A stretch of DNA of 64,000 nucleotides, taken from NCBI RefSeq assembly GCF_013409305.1, contig NZ_JACBZJ010000001.1, positions 2,108,001 through 2,172,000 on the forward strand, written 5' to 3'. The stretch's first letter is position 1; the number at the start of each line of letters is the position of its first letter. Under the pieces are notes generated by a model, which was not told the origin of the DNA, searched no databases, and worked only from the letters and a program-made list of their open reading frames with translations. Shown here one piece after another: positions 51,547-59,159 of the stretch. This DNA is from Cellulomonas soli (GTDB lineage Bacteria > Actinomycetota > Actinomycetes > Actinomycetales > Cellulomonadaceae). A program made the position numbers and the translations under genes.

Positions 51547-52313
51547 CCGAGACCGAACCGCGCGCCGCGGCGTACGTGAACCTGCACGCCGTGCTCGGGG
51601 CGATCCCCGAGCTGTGCCGCCGGGTGCCCGAGGCGCGCGACATCCTCGCGCGCGACCCCCGGCCGGTGTCGATCGCGTTCGTCGTGCGCGGCGGACCGCG
51701 CGGCGTGCTGGCGTTCCGGGACGGTGAGGTGCGGCTCGTGCCGGACCGGGCCACCGGCACGGTCGTCATGCCGTTCACCGGGCCGGCAGCGTTCAACAAG
51801 GTCGTCGACGGGACGGCCCAGCCGATCCCCGTCAGCGGGTTCCACCGGATCCGCTTCCTCACCGGCGTGTTCGCCCCGCTGACCGAGCTGCTCGCGCGCT
51901 ACCTCAAGCCAGGCGAGGACGACCTGGTCGACGAGCGCTTCCGTGAGGCCAGCACGGCGCTCACGCTGCACGTCGCGACGGCCGCCGTCGCGCAGCTGGC
52001 GAACGAGGACCGTCAGGGGCGGTTCAGCGCGCACCTCATCCCCGACGGGGACGTGGCGCTGGAGGTCACCGGGTCGTTCGCGTACACGCTGCGGGTGCTC
52101 GAGCACCGGATGACGTTCCTGCCCGAGGCGTCCCCGCACCCGCGGGCCGCCATGACGTTCGCCGACCTCGACGTCGCCGGCCGCCTGCTGTCCGGTCAGG
52201 CCAGTGCGATGGCCTGCATCTGCGACGGCACCATCGCGATGCGCGGAACCGTCTCGATGGTCGACAACGTCAACCGCATCCTCGACCGCGTCGGCCAGTA
52301 CCTCGGAGAGTGA
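51540..52313 (+). CDS. tandem SCP2-like (sterol-carrier fold) protein
   Basis: This 257-residue soluble protein appears to be two SCP2-like lipid-binding domains. The first (about 30-125) includes VLAFRDGEVRLVPDRATGTV and PFTGPAAFNKVVDGTAQPIP. The second (about 155-257) includes DVALEVTGSFAYTLRVLEHR, MTFADLDVAGRLLSGQASAM and GTIAMRGTVSMVDNVNRILD. SCP2 folds bind acyl chains, sterols or CoA esters. The assignment is by pattern only. Its start overlaps the TetR stop by seven bases, and the PLP enzyme gene follows at once. A carrier role for the substrate of the neighbouring enzymes is a reasonable guess. Confidence 0.65.
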   Translation: MLTETEPRAAAYVNLHAVLGAIPELCRRVPEARDILARDPRPVSIAFVVRGGPRGVLAFRDGEVRLVPDRATGTVVMPFTGPAAFNKVVDGTAQPIPVSGFHRIRFLTGVFAPLTELLARYLKPGEDDLVDERFREASTALTLHVATAAVAQLANEDRQGRFSAHLIPDGDVALEVTGSFAYTLRVLEHRMTFLPEASPHPRAAMTFADLDVAGRLLSGQASAMACICDGTIAMRGTVSMVDNVNRILDRVGQYLGE

Positions 52314-52321
52314 GCAGCCCC

Positions 52322-53596
52322 ATGACCGCGACCACCGTCACCCCGCCGTACACGTACACCAAGAGCCGCGAGGCGTTCGACCGGGCGTTCCGCGTCATCC
52401 CGTCGGGCATCTACGGCCACCAGGGACCGTCGGAAGGCTGCTACATCCCGCAGACGGCCTTCCCGCTGTTCTCCTCGCGCGCGCAGGGGACCCGGTTCTG
52501 GGACCTCGACGACAACGAGTACATCGACTACATGTGCGGCTACGGGCCCAACGTGCTCGGCTACCGCGACCCCGACGTCGACGCCGCCGCGCAGGCGCAG
52601 GCGAAGATCGAGGACGTCGTCACGATCCCGTCGGCCGTGATGGTCGACTTCGCCGAGCTGCTGGTGGACACCGTGGCGAGCGCCGACTGGGCGTTCTTCG
52701 CCAAGAACGGCGGCGACACCACCACGCTGGCCGTGCTCACCGCCCGGGCGGCGACCCGGCGCAAGAAGATCGTCTTCTTCGACGGGTTCTACCACGGGGT
52801 CGCGCCGTGGACGCAGAAGCTCGACTACCCCGGGATCCTCGAGGAGGACGTCGCGCACAACCTGTACGCGCCGTGGAACGACCTCGCGGCGCTCGAGCGG
52901 CTGTTCTCCGAGCACCGCGGCCAGATCGCCGGGCTCATCGCACAGCCGTACATGCACGGCAACTTCGTCGACAACCAGCTGCCCGCAGAGGGCTACTGGG
53001 CGGGCGTGCGCAAGCTGTGCGACGACCACGGCGTCGTGCTGATCGTCGACGACGTGCGGGCCGGATTCCGGCTCGACCTGGCCGGCTCGGACCACTACTT
53101 CGGGTTCGAGGCCGACCTCATCTGCTTCTGCAAGGCCCTCGCCAACGGCTACAACGTCTCGGCGCTGTGCGGCAAGGAGTCGCTCAAGGACGTCGTCTCG
53201 AGCCTGTCGTACACCGGCTCGTACTGGATGAGCGCGGTGCCGTTCGCGGCCGGGATCGCCTCGATCACCAAGCTCAAGCAGCTCGACGGGCCGGCGCTGT
53301 TCGAGCGGCTCGGCACCGAGCTGACCACCGGGCTCGTCTCGGCGGCCTCCGACCACGGGCTGCACCTGGTCGCCTCCGGGGCACCCGCGCTGTTCTACCT
53401 GCGCCTGGCCGACGACGACTCGCTCATGCTGCACCAGGAGTGGGTCGCCGAGTGCGTGCAGCGCGGGGTGTTCCTGACCTCGCACCACAACCACTTCATC
53501 AACGCCTCGCTGACCTCGGCGGACATCGCCCGGACCGTCGAGGTCGCCCACGAGGCGTTCGGGATCGTCAAGGCCCGGCACCCCGAGCTCGGCTGA
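52322..53596 (+). CDS. class III PLP enzyme (glutamate-1-semialdehyde aminomutase-like)
   Basis: This protein of about 424 residues is a class III aminotransferase-fold enzyme. VIPSGIYGHQGPSEGCY near the start and DLDDNEYIDYMCGYGPNVLG resemble glutamate-1-semialdehyde aminomutases. The PLP contacts are the Asp in VLIVDDVRAGFR and the Schiff-base Lys in LICFCKALANGYN. hemL itself is normally elsewhere with haem genes, and this protein departs from it in many motifs, so a different amino substrate is likely. The ATG at 52322 is used; a GTG at 52310 overlaps the upstream stop. It is central to the SDR-SCP2-MFS cluster. Confidence 0.85.
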   Translation: MTATTVTPPYTYTKSREAFDRAFRVIPSGIYGHQGPSEGCYIPQTAFPLFSSRAQGTRFWDLDDNEYIDYMCGYGPNVLGYRDPDVDAAAQAQAKIEDVVTIPSAVMVDFAELLVDTVASADWAFFAKNGGDTTTLAVLTARAATRRKKIVFFDGFYHGVAPWTQKLDYPGILEEDVAHNLYAPWNDLAALERLFSEHRGQIAGLIAQPYMHGNFVDNQLPAEGYWAGVRKLCDDHGVVLIVDDVRAGFRLDLAGSDHYFGFEADLICFCKALANGYNVSALCGKESLKDVVSSLSYTGSYWMSAVPFAAGIASITKLKQLDGPALFERLGTELTTGLVSAASDHGLHLVASGAPALFYLRLADDDSLMLHQEWVAECVQRGVFLTSHHNHFINASLTSADIARTVEVAHEAFGIVKARHPELG

Positions 53597-53623
53597 CGGT
53601 CGCCCCGCACCGCTGCCCGCCCA

Positions 53624-53657
53624 GCACCGCAGAACGACCCGCACCGCAGAACGACCC
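53624..53657 (+). repeat. 17-bp exact tandem duplication before the MFS gene
   Basis: GCACCGCAGAACGACCC occurs at 53624-53640 and again at 53641-53657, in the gap between the PLP enzyme and MFS genes. Confidence 0.95.
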
Positions 53658-53705
53658 CTCCGCCCGGCCCGACGGCGCGCCGGCTCCCCACCGAAGGAGC
53701 GCGCC

Positions 53706-55088
53706 ATGACCAGCACGGACGCACCGCTCGACCCGGCCCCGACGGGCCCGAACCCCGGGGGCCCGAACCTCACGGGTCGGGTCCCGACGGGTCCGCTGGA
53801 CGCCCGCCGGGCCCGCATCGCGGTCGGTGCCGCGTACGCCGCCCAGGGATTCGGCTACGCGACGGTCGTCACCGCCCTGCCCGCCCTCAAGGACCGGCAG
53901 GGCATCGACGACACCCAGGTCTCCCTGCTCGTCCTGCTCGTCTGCCTGGCGGCGGCGGGCGGGTCGGTGCTCGCCGAGCGGCTCGCGACCCGTCGGGGGA
54001 GCCGGACGGCCGTCGTGCTCGGGCTGGCGGCGCAGGCGGTGGCCGTGCTGCTCGTCGCGGTCAGCGCGGCACCGGCCGTGCTCGTCGGCGGGTTCGCGGT
54101 GTACGGGGTCGGGCTCGGCATGGTGGACGCGGCCGCGGGCATCCAGGGGGTGCTCGTGCAGCACCGGCTCGGCCGGTCGGTGATGTCCTCGTTCTTCGCG
54201 AGCTACACGGCTGCGGCGATCGTCGCGGCGCTCGCGATGTCGGCGCTCGCGGGCGGCTCGTCGGCGGCGACGTGGGCGCTCGCGGCGGCCGGTGTGGTGC
54301 TCGCCGGGGTGTCGATCGGCAGCAGGGGGTCGCTGGTCGCGCCGGCGCCGGACGAGCCGGAGGTGCCGGGCGGTGACCCGGCGCTCGGTGACGGGGCGGT
54401 CGGTGACGGGGTGCTCGGTGACGGTGCGGTCCGAGAGGCAGCGCCGCGCACGCCGTTGCCGCGTCGCGGCATCTGGGTGTTCGGCGGCGTGGTGCTGGTC
54501 GCGTTCGTCGCGGACTCGGCGGTGAGCACGTGGAGCTCGATCTACCTCGACGACGTGCTGCGGGCCTCGGCGGCCGTGGTGCCGCTCGGGTACGCGGCGT
54601 ACCAGGCGGCGATCCTGGCCACCCGGCTCGTCGGTGACCGATGGGTGCACCGGTCCGGGCGGGTGCGGGTCGCGGCGGTCGCGGCCGTGGTCGGTGCGGT
54701 CGGCTTCCTGCCGGTCGCGCTGGTGCCGCTGCCCGCGGTCGCGATCGTCGGGTTCGCGCTGGTCGGCGTGGGGGTGGGGGCGCTGGTGCCGCTCGCGTTC
54801 TCGGCCGCGGGGGAGCTGGCGCCGGACCGGGTCGACGAGGTCGTCGCACGGGTCAACCTGTTCAACTACGCCGGTGCGGTGCTCGGGGCGGTCGTCGTCG
54901 GTCTGCTGTCGGACGGGACGGGCCTGGCGGTGGCCTTCCTGCTGCCGTTCGTGCTGATGGCGCCGGTGGCCGGGCACGCGCGCCGGTTCGCACCCGTGGC
55001 GGCCGCCGTGCCGGTCCCCGCGCTCACCCCGGACCCGGAGCCGCGGGTCGGGCCCGTGCCGGTCCGCTCAGGCGAGCTCGCCGAGTAG
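53706..55088 (+). CDS. MFS transporter
   Basis: This 460-residue protein has about twelve hydrophobic helices after a Pro/Gly-rich N-terminal stretch of 30 residues. The first half has ALPALKDRQGIDDTQVSLLV and VLAERLATRRGSRTAVVLG, the MFS loop 2-3 motif in altered form. The central loop (about 215-250) is a Gly/Asp repeat of GDGAV/GDGVL type. AAGGAG precedes the ATG. It ends the SDR-PLP cluster and probably moves its substrate or product. Its last 21 bases overlap the 3' end of the convergent sirtuin gene. Confidence 0.88.
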   Translation: MTSTDAPLDPAPTGPNPGGPNLTGRVPTGPLDARRARIAVGAAYAAQGFGYATVVTALPALKDRQGIDDTQVSLLVLLVCLAAAGGSVLAERLATRRGSRTAVVLGLAAQAVAVLLVAVSAAPAVLVGGFAVYGVGLGMVDAAAGIQGVLVQHRLGRSVMSSFFASYTAAAIVAALAMSALAGGSSAATWALAAAGVVLAGVSIGSRGSLVAPAPDEPEVPGGDPALGDGAVGDGVLGDGAVREAAPRTPLPRRGIWVFGGVVLVAFVADSAVSTWSSIYLDDVLRASAAVVPLGYAAYQAAILATRLVGDRWVHRSGRVRVAAVAAVVGAVGFLPVALVPLPAVAIVGFALVGVGVGALVPLAFSAAGELAPDRVDEVVARVNLFNYAGAVLGAVVVGLLSDGTGLAVAFLLPFVLMAPVAGHARRFAPVAAAVPVPALTPDPEPRVGPVPVRSGELAE

Positions 55089-55811
55089 CCGCTCGACGAG
55101 GGCGGGCAGCGCCTGCTCGATGGGCTCGCGCACGATCTCCTCGGCGAGCCGGTCGTACGGTGTCGGGTCGGCGTTGACGACCACGAGCCGGGTCCCGTGC
55201 TCGACGGCGATGGCCGCCAGGCTGGCGACGGGCTGCACGGTGAGCGTGGTGCCGATCGCCAGCAGCACGTCGGCGTCGGTCACGGAGGCCACGGCCCGTT
55301 CGACGGCCAGGTCGTCGAGCCGTTCGCCGAAGTAGACGACGTCCGGCTTGAGCACGCCGCCGCACGTGCAGTGCGGGTCGGGTTCGTGCGGCAGGCGGGC
55401 GAGCACGTCGGGTGTCGCGGACCGGGCGCCGCAGCGCAGGCACGAGGTCGTGGCGAGCGTGCCGTGCAGCTCGACGACGCGGTCGGCGGCGGACCCCGCG
55501 CGCTGGTGCAGGCCGTCGAAGTTCTGCGTGAGCACCGCGCCGAGCGCGCCGGCCTCCTCGAGGGCGACGAGCGCGCGGTGCGCGGGTCCGGGGTGCGCGT
55601 GCCACACGGGGCTGTCGGCCCAGGCGGCCCAGCCGCGTCGGCGCACGTCGGCGTCGGCCATGTACGGCCCGATCTCGAGCAGGGCGGCCTGCTCGGGGTG
55701 CAGGGTCCAGGTGCCTTGCGGTCCGCGGAAGTCGGGGATGCCCGAGCCGGTGGAGATGCCCGCGCCGGTCAGCGCGGTGACGGTCAGGGTCGGGTGGTCG
55801 TGGTGCGGCAC
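55068..55811 (-). CDS. cobB: NAD-dependent protein deacylase, sirtuin family
   Basis: This 247-residue sirtuin removes acyl groups from lysines using NAD. It has TALTGAGISTGSGIPDFRG, the catalytic-site QNFDGLHQRAG and VELHGTL with the general-base His, a zinc site (CLRCG and CTCGG) and the NAD-binding AIGTTLTVQPV. QNFDGLH replaces the commoner QNIDGLH. The GTG start lies four bases after the stop of the class V aminotransferase gene, so the pair is co-transcribed. The 3' end overlaps the MFS gene. Confidence 0.94.
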   Translation of the reverse strand: MPHHDHPTLTVTALTGAGISTGSGIPDFRGPQGTWTLHPEQAALLEIGPYMADADVRRRGWAAWADSPVWHAHPGPAHRALVALEEAGALGAVLTQNFDGLHQRAGSAADRVVELHGTLATTSCLRCGARSATPDVLARLPHEPDPHCTCGGVLKPDVVYFGERLDDLAVERAVASVTDADVLLAIGTTLTVQPVASLAAIAVEHGTRLVVVNADPTPYDRLAEEIVREPIEQALPALVERLLGELA

Positions 55812-55815
55812 GGGA

Positions 55816-56907
55816 TCAGTGTGCGACCGCCCGCACGTGCGGACGCAACGCGGCGACGGCGCGGTCGACGTCGTCCTCGTCGTTCCAGACGTGGAACGCG
55901 AGCCGGACGCCGCCCCCGCGTCCGGCGACCCGGCACCCGGCGGCCTCGAGGGCGCACCGGGCGGTGCCGACCTCGTCGTCGGGCAGGGAGACGATCGCGC
56001 TGCCGCGCGGGGCGAGGTCGAGGTCGGTGAGCAGGCGGTCGGCGAGGCCGACGTCGTGCCGTCGCACGTTCTCGATGTCGGCCGCGGCGAACGTCTCGAG
56101 CGCGGGCGCGGCGCCGGCCCAGGCGGGCCAGGCGGGGGAGACGTCCAGGCGGCGGGCGTCGTCGGCGAGGCGCATGTGCGGGCCGTAGGCCGACTGCCAG
56201 ATGTCGTGCCCGGCGTACCAGCCGGCGTGCAGGGGTCGTAGCCGGGCCAGTGCGGTGGGGCGCGCGGTGAGGAAGGCGACGCCGCGCGGCGCGGTGAGCC
56301 ACTTGTAGGTGGAGGTCACGGTGACGTCGAACGCCGAGGCGTCCACGGGGAGCCACCCGGCGGACTGGGTGAGGTCGCACACGGTGAGGGCGCCGACCCG
56401 GGCCGCGGCCTCGCCGATGGCGGCGGCGTCGGCGAGGCGCCCGTCGCGCGACTGGGCGAGGGAGAACGCCACGGCGCTCGTGCGGGGCCCGATCGCGTCG
56501 GCGAGCTGCTCGACGGGCACGTGCCGGACGGTCACGCCCCGGTCGGCGTGCGTGAGGAACGGGAAGACGACGGACGTGAAGTCGCCGTGCGCCACGACGA
56601 CCTCGGCGCCGTCGGGCAGGGCGGCGGCGACGAGCCCGACGAGCACCGAGGCCTGCGAGCCGATGGCCACGTCGGAGACGTCGACGCCGACGATGCGCGC
56701 GAACGCGCTGCGGGAACGGACCACGTCGTCGTCGCAGACGGCCAGGTCGAGCCGGCCCGCCTGCCAGGCGTCGACGTGGTCGTGCAGCGCCCGGGTGGTC
56801 GCCCGCAGGGGCAGGCCGGCGGTCGCGGCGTCGAGGTGACCGGGTACGGGGGCGAACAGCTCGCGCAGGTCGGCGGCGGTCAGGAGCGACGCGGCGGTGG
56901 TCGTCAT
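55816..56907 (-). CDS. class V PLP-dependent aminotransferase
   Basis: This 363-residue enzyme has the class V aminotransferase/cysteine-desulfurase fold, with HLDAATAGLPLRATTRAL at the N-terminus, VCDLTQSAGWLPVDASAFD for PLP binding and the Schiff-base Lys in TVTSTYKWLTAPRG. The Cys loop of a desulfurase is not apparent, so sulfur transfer is unlikely. The family includes egtE-like lyases and uncharacterised actinobacterial enzymes. It is divergent from a LysR gene 91 bases away, with a palindrome between them, and is followed by cobB. Control by that LysR protein is inferred. Confidence 0.88.
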   Translation of the reverse strand: MTTTAASLLTAADLRELFAPVPGHLDAATAGLPLRATTRALHDHVDAWQAGRLDLAVCDDDVVRSRSAFARIVGVDVSDVAIGSQASVLVGLVAAALPDGAEVVVAHGDFTSVVFPFLTHADRGVTVRHVPVEQLADAIGPRTSAVAFSLAQSRDGRLADAAAIGEAAARVGALTVCDLTQSAGWLPVDASAFDVTVTSTYKWLTAPRGVAFLTARPTALARLRPLHAGWYAGHDIWQSAYGPHMRLADDARRLDVSPAWPAWAGAAPALETFAAADIENVRRHDVGLADRLLTDLDLAPRGSAIVSLPDDEVGTARCALEAAGCRVAGRGGGVRLAFHVWNDEDDVDRAVAALRPHVRAVAH

Positions 56908-56962
56908 ACGTCGATCGTGGCGCTCCGGGATGCATCACACAACGACAGAGATCGGAGGCGAG

Positions 56963-56981
56963 CCATCACAGAGTGTGATGG
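56963..56981. promoter_or_regulatory. LysR-type operator palindrome
   Basis: CCATCACA (56963-56970) and TGTGATGG (56974-56981) are perfect inverted copies around GAG. The site ends five bases before the -10 box of the LysR gene, so binding would block that promoter. A half-like GCATCACA lies nearby at about 56932-56939. Confidence 0.7.
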
Positions 56982-56986
56982 GCGAG

Positions 56987-56992
56987 TAGCGT
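56987..56992 (+). promoter_or_regulatory. leaderless -10 element of the LysR gene
   Basis: TAGCGT lies exactly six bases before the GTG at 56999. Confidence 0.6.
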
Positions 56993-56998
56993 CCTCAC

Positions 56999-57958
56999 GT
57001 GACCACCCCCGTCCTGGACGACCTGTCGACCGTCGACCCCGCACCGACCGGGCGGCTCGACGTCGCCGCGCTGCGCATGCTGCGGGCCATCGACGACGCC
57101 GGGACCATCACGGGCGCGGCGACGCTGCTCGGGCTCAGCCAACCGGCCGTGTCCCAGCACGTGCGCCGGCTCGAACGTCGGCTCGGCACCGCCCTGCTGG
57201 ACCGCAGCGGTCGCAGCGTGCGGCTCACCGAGGCCGGCGCGGTGCTCGCCCGGCACGGGTCGACCGTCACCGCCGCGCTGCGTGCCGCCGAGGCGGAGGT
57301 CGCCTCGCTGACGGGTCTGCGCGCGGGACGGGTCCGGCTCGTGGGGTTCCCGTCCGCGGCGGCGAGCCTCGTCCCGCGGGCCCTGGCCGCCCTGCGGCAG
57401 GAGCACCCCGGTCTGACCGTCGCGCTCGACGAGGCCGAGCCGCCGCAGTCGCTGCAGCTGCTGCGCTCGGGCAGGTGCGACCTCGCGCTGACCTTCGAGT
57501 ACCCGGGCGTCGACCGCGACCCCGCGCAGGACGACCGGGCCGGTCTGGTCAGCACCCGGCTGCTCGACGACCCCACGTACGTCGCCCTGCCCGCCGCGCA
57601 CCCGGCCGCCGCGACCCCGTCGCTCGATCTGGCGGACCTGGCCGACGAACGGTGGATCGCCGGCTGCCCGCGCTGCCGCGGGCACCTGTTCGCCGACGCC
57701 GCCGGCCGCGGGTTCGTGCCCACGGTCGAGCACGCCACGGACCACTACATGGCGGTGCTCGCCCTCGTCGGGTCCGGCCTCGGTGTCGCGCTGCTGCCCG
57801 GGCTGGTGCGGCCGACCGCCGACCGTGACCCGGGGGTGGTGCTCCGGTCGGCACGCGGTCTCACCGGGCGGACCGTGCACGCCGTGACGACGCCCGACCT
57901 GCTGCGCGTCCCGGCGGTCGCCGCGACCCTCGCTGCACTGGTCGCCGCGACGTCCTGA
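56999..57958 (+). CDS. LysR family transcriptional regulator
   Basis: This 319-residue regulator has the LysR helix-turn-helix (LRMLRAIDDAGTITGAATLL, then GLSQPAVSQHVRRLERRLGT) at about residues 25-65. The periplasmic-binding-like effector domain follows, with ADERWIAGCPRCRGHLF in place of the usual second lobe linker. The two cysteines there (CPRC) could bind a metal or respond to redox. It is divergent from the class V aminotransferase-cobB pair and probably controls it and itself through the palindrome at 56963-56981. Confidence 0.92.
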   Translation: MTTPVLDDLSTVDPAPTGRLDVAALRMLRAIDDAGTITGAATLLGLSQPAVSQHVRRLERRLGTALLDRSGRSVRLTEAGAVLARHGSTVTAALRAAEAEVASLTGLRAGRVRLVGFPSAAASLVPRALAALRQEHPGLTVALDEAEPPQSLQLLRSGRCDLALTFEYPGVDRDPAQDDRAGLVSTRLLDDPTYVALPAAHPAAATPSLDLADLADERWIAGCPRCRGHLFADAAGRGFVPTVEHATDHYMAVLALVGSGLGVALLPGLVRPTADRDPGVVLRSARGLTGRTVHAVTTPDLLRVPAVAATLAALVAATS

Positions 57959-58124
57959 CGGGACGTGACGGAACAGACACCCCACCTGGTGAAACGCCCG
58001 TACCAGGCGTGTGAAGGTGGTCGTACGGCTCATGGTCCCGGCGCCCCGCGCGTCACGGTCACCAGGCTGAGGCGTCCCCCGCCCCGCGAGCCGACACACC
58101 AGCACCACAACCAGAGGAATACCC

Positions 58125-58955
58125 GTGCGCTACCCCGTCCTTGTCTCCGCGATCGCCGTGCCCACCCTGCTCGGCCTGCTCGCCGCCTGCTCCAGCGGAG
58201 CGGAGGCGACCGACTCCACCAGCACCTCGGCCGCCTCGACCGGCTCCTCGGCCAGCGCCTCGGCCACCGCCGACGCCGCCGAGTTCACCTACGAGGGCGA
58301 GACCGGCCCGGAGGCCTGGGCCGACCTGAGCCCCGACTACGCCACGTGCGCCGACGCGAGCTCCCAGTCGCCCGTCGACCTGACCGGCGCGAGCGACGTC
58401 GCGGTCGCCGACCCCGATCTCAGCTACGTCTCGGGGCTCGCGGAGCTGACGAACACCGGGCACAGCGTGCAGATCTCCCCGCACTCGGGCTCGACGCTCA
58501 CGATCGACGGCAAGGTCTCCGCCCTGGCGCAGATCCACCTGCACGAGCCGTCCGAGCACACGGTCGACGGTGTGAAGTACGACGCCGAGCTGCACTTCGT
58601 GCACAAGGACGGGGCGGGTGCCATCACCGTCATGGCCGTGCTGCTCACCGTGGGCGACGAGAACGCGGCGCTGCAGTCGTACCTGACCTCGCTGCCCACC
58701 GAGGTCGACGGCACGACGATGATCGACGACTTCGACCCCGCGGCGCTGCTGCCCGACTCCCTCGCCTCGTTCCGCTACACCGGCTCGCTCACGACCCCGC
58801 CGTGCACCGAGGGCGTCTCGTGGGTCGTGCTGGAGGAGCCCGTCGAGGTCTCGGCCGCGCAGCTCGCGGCGTTCCGCGCGGTCATCCCCGAGAACGACCG
58901 CCCGGTGCAGCCCCTCGGCGAGCGCGAGCTCCTGCTCGACGGCGCCGACGACTGA
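58125..58955 (+). CDS. alpha-type carbonic anhydrase lipoprotein
   Basis: This 276-residue protein is an extracytoplasmic alpha-carbonic anhydrase interconverting CO2 and bicarbonate. The signal ends in the lipobox LLAAC with Cys22. A Ser/Thr/Ala linker runs to about residue 52. In the catalytic domain the zinc ligands are the two His of AQIHLHEPSEHTVDG and the His of ELHFVHKDG. SLTTPPCTEGVSWVVLEEP gives the conserved Thr and Cys (the other Cys is in YATCADASSQSPVDL). The GTG at 58125 has AGAGGA six bases upstream. It is a single-gene unit with a terminator behind it. Confidence 0.95.
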   Translation: MRYPVLVSAIAVPTLLGLLAACSSGAEATDSTSTSAASTGSSASASATADAAEFTYEGETGPEAWADLSPDYATCADASSQSPVDLTGASDVAVADPDLSYVSGLAELTNTGHSVQISPHSGSTLTIDGKVSALAQIHLHEPSEHTVDGVKYDAELHFVHKDGAGAITVMAVLLTVGDENAALQSYLTSLPTEVDGTTMIDDFDPAALLPDSLASFRYTGSLTTPPCTEGVSWVVLEEPVEVSAAQLAAFRAVIPENDRPVQPLGERELLLDGADD

Positions 58956-59018
58956 GCACCCCCGCACCTCGCGGCTGAGTGCCCCGGCGACCCCGGGCCC
59001 TGAGCAGGCGAGAACGAC

Positions 59019-59052
59019 GACGGCGGACCGCCCCACAGGGTGGTCCGCCGTC
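59019..59052 (+). terminator. rho-independent terminator of the carbonic anhydrase gene
   Basis: GACGGCGGACC (59019-59029) pairs with GGTCCGCCGTC (59042-59052), loop of 12 bases, followed by CGTCTTTC. Confidence 0.8.
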
Positions 59053-59159
59053 CGTCTTTCCCGGTGGGCCCGCTGGTCGGGGTCGGCGCTTCCCCGGGCG
59101 GGCCCACCCCGGCGCTCCTACGCTCGGCTCACACCCGCCATCGCGCAGAGGAGCCGACC

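Noticed and set aside
52322..53596. Annotation of the class III PLP enzyme as hemL
   Set aside because: The opening motifs resemble glutamate-1-semialdehyde aminomutase, but no haem-synthesis gene is nearby and the SCP2/SDR/MFS context argues for another substrate.
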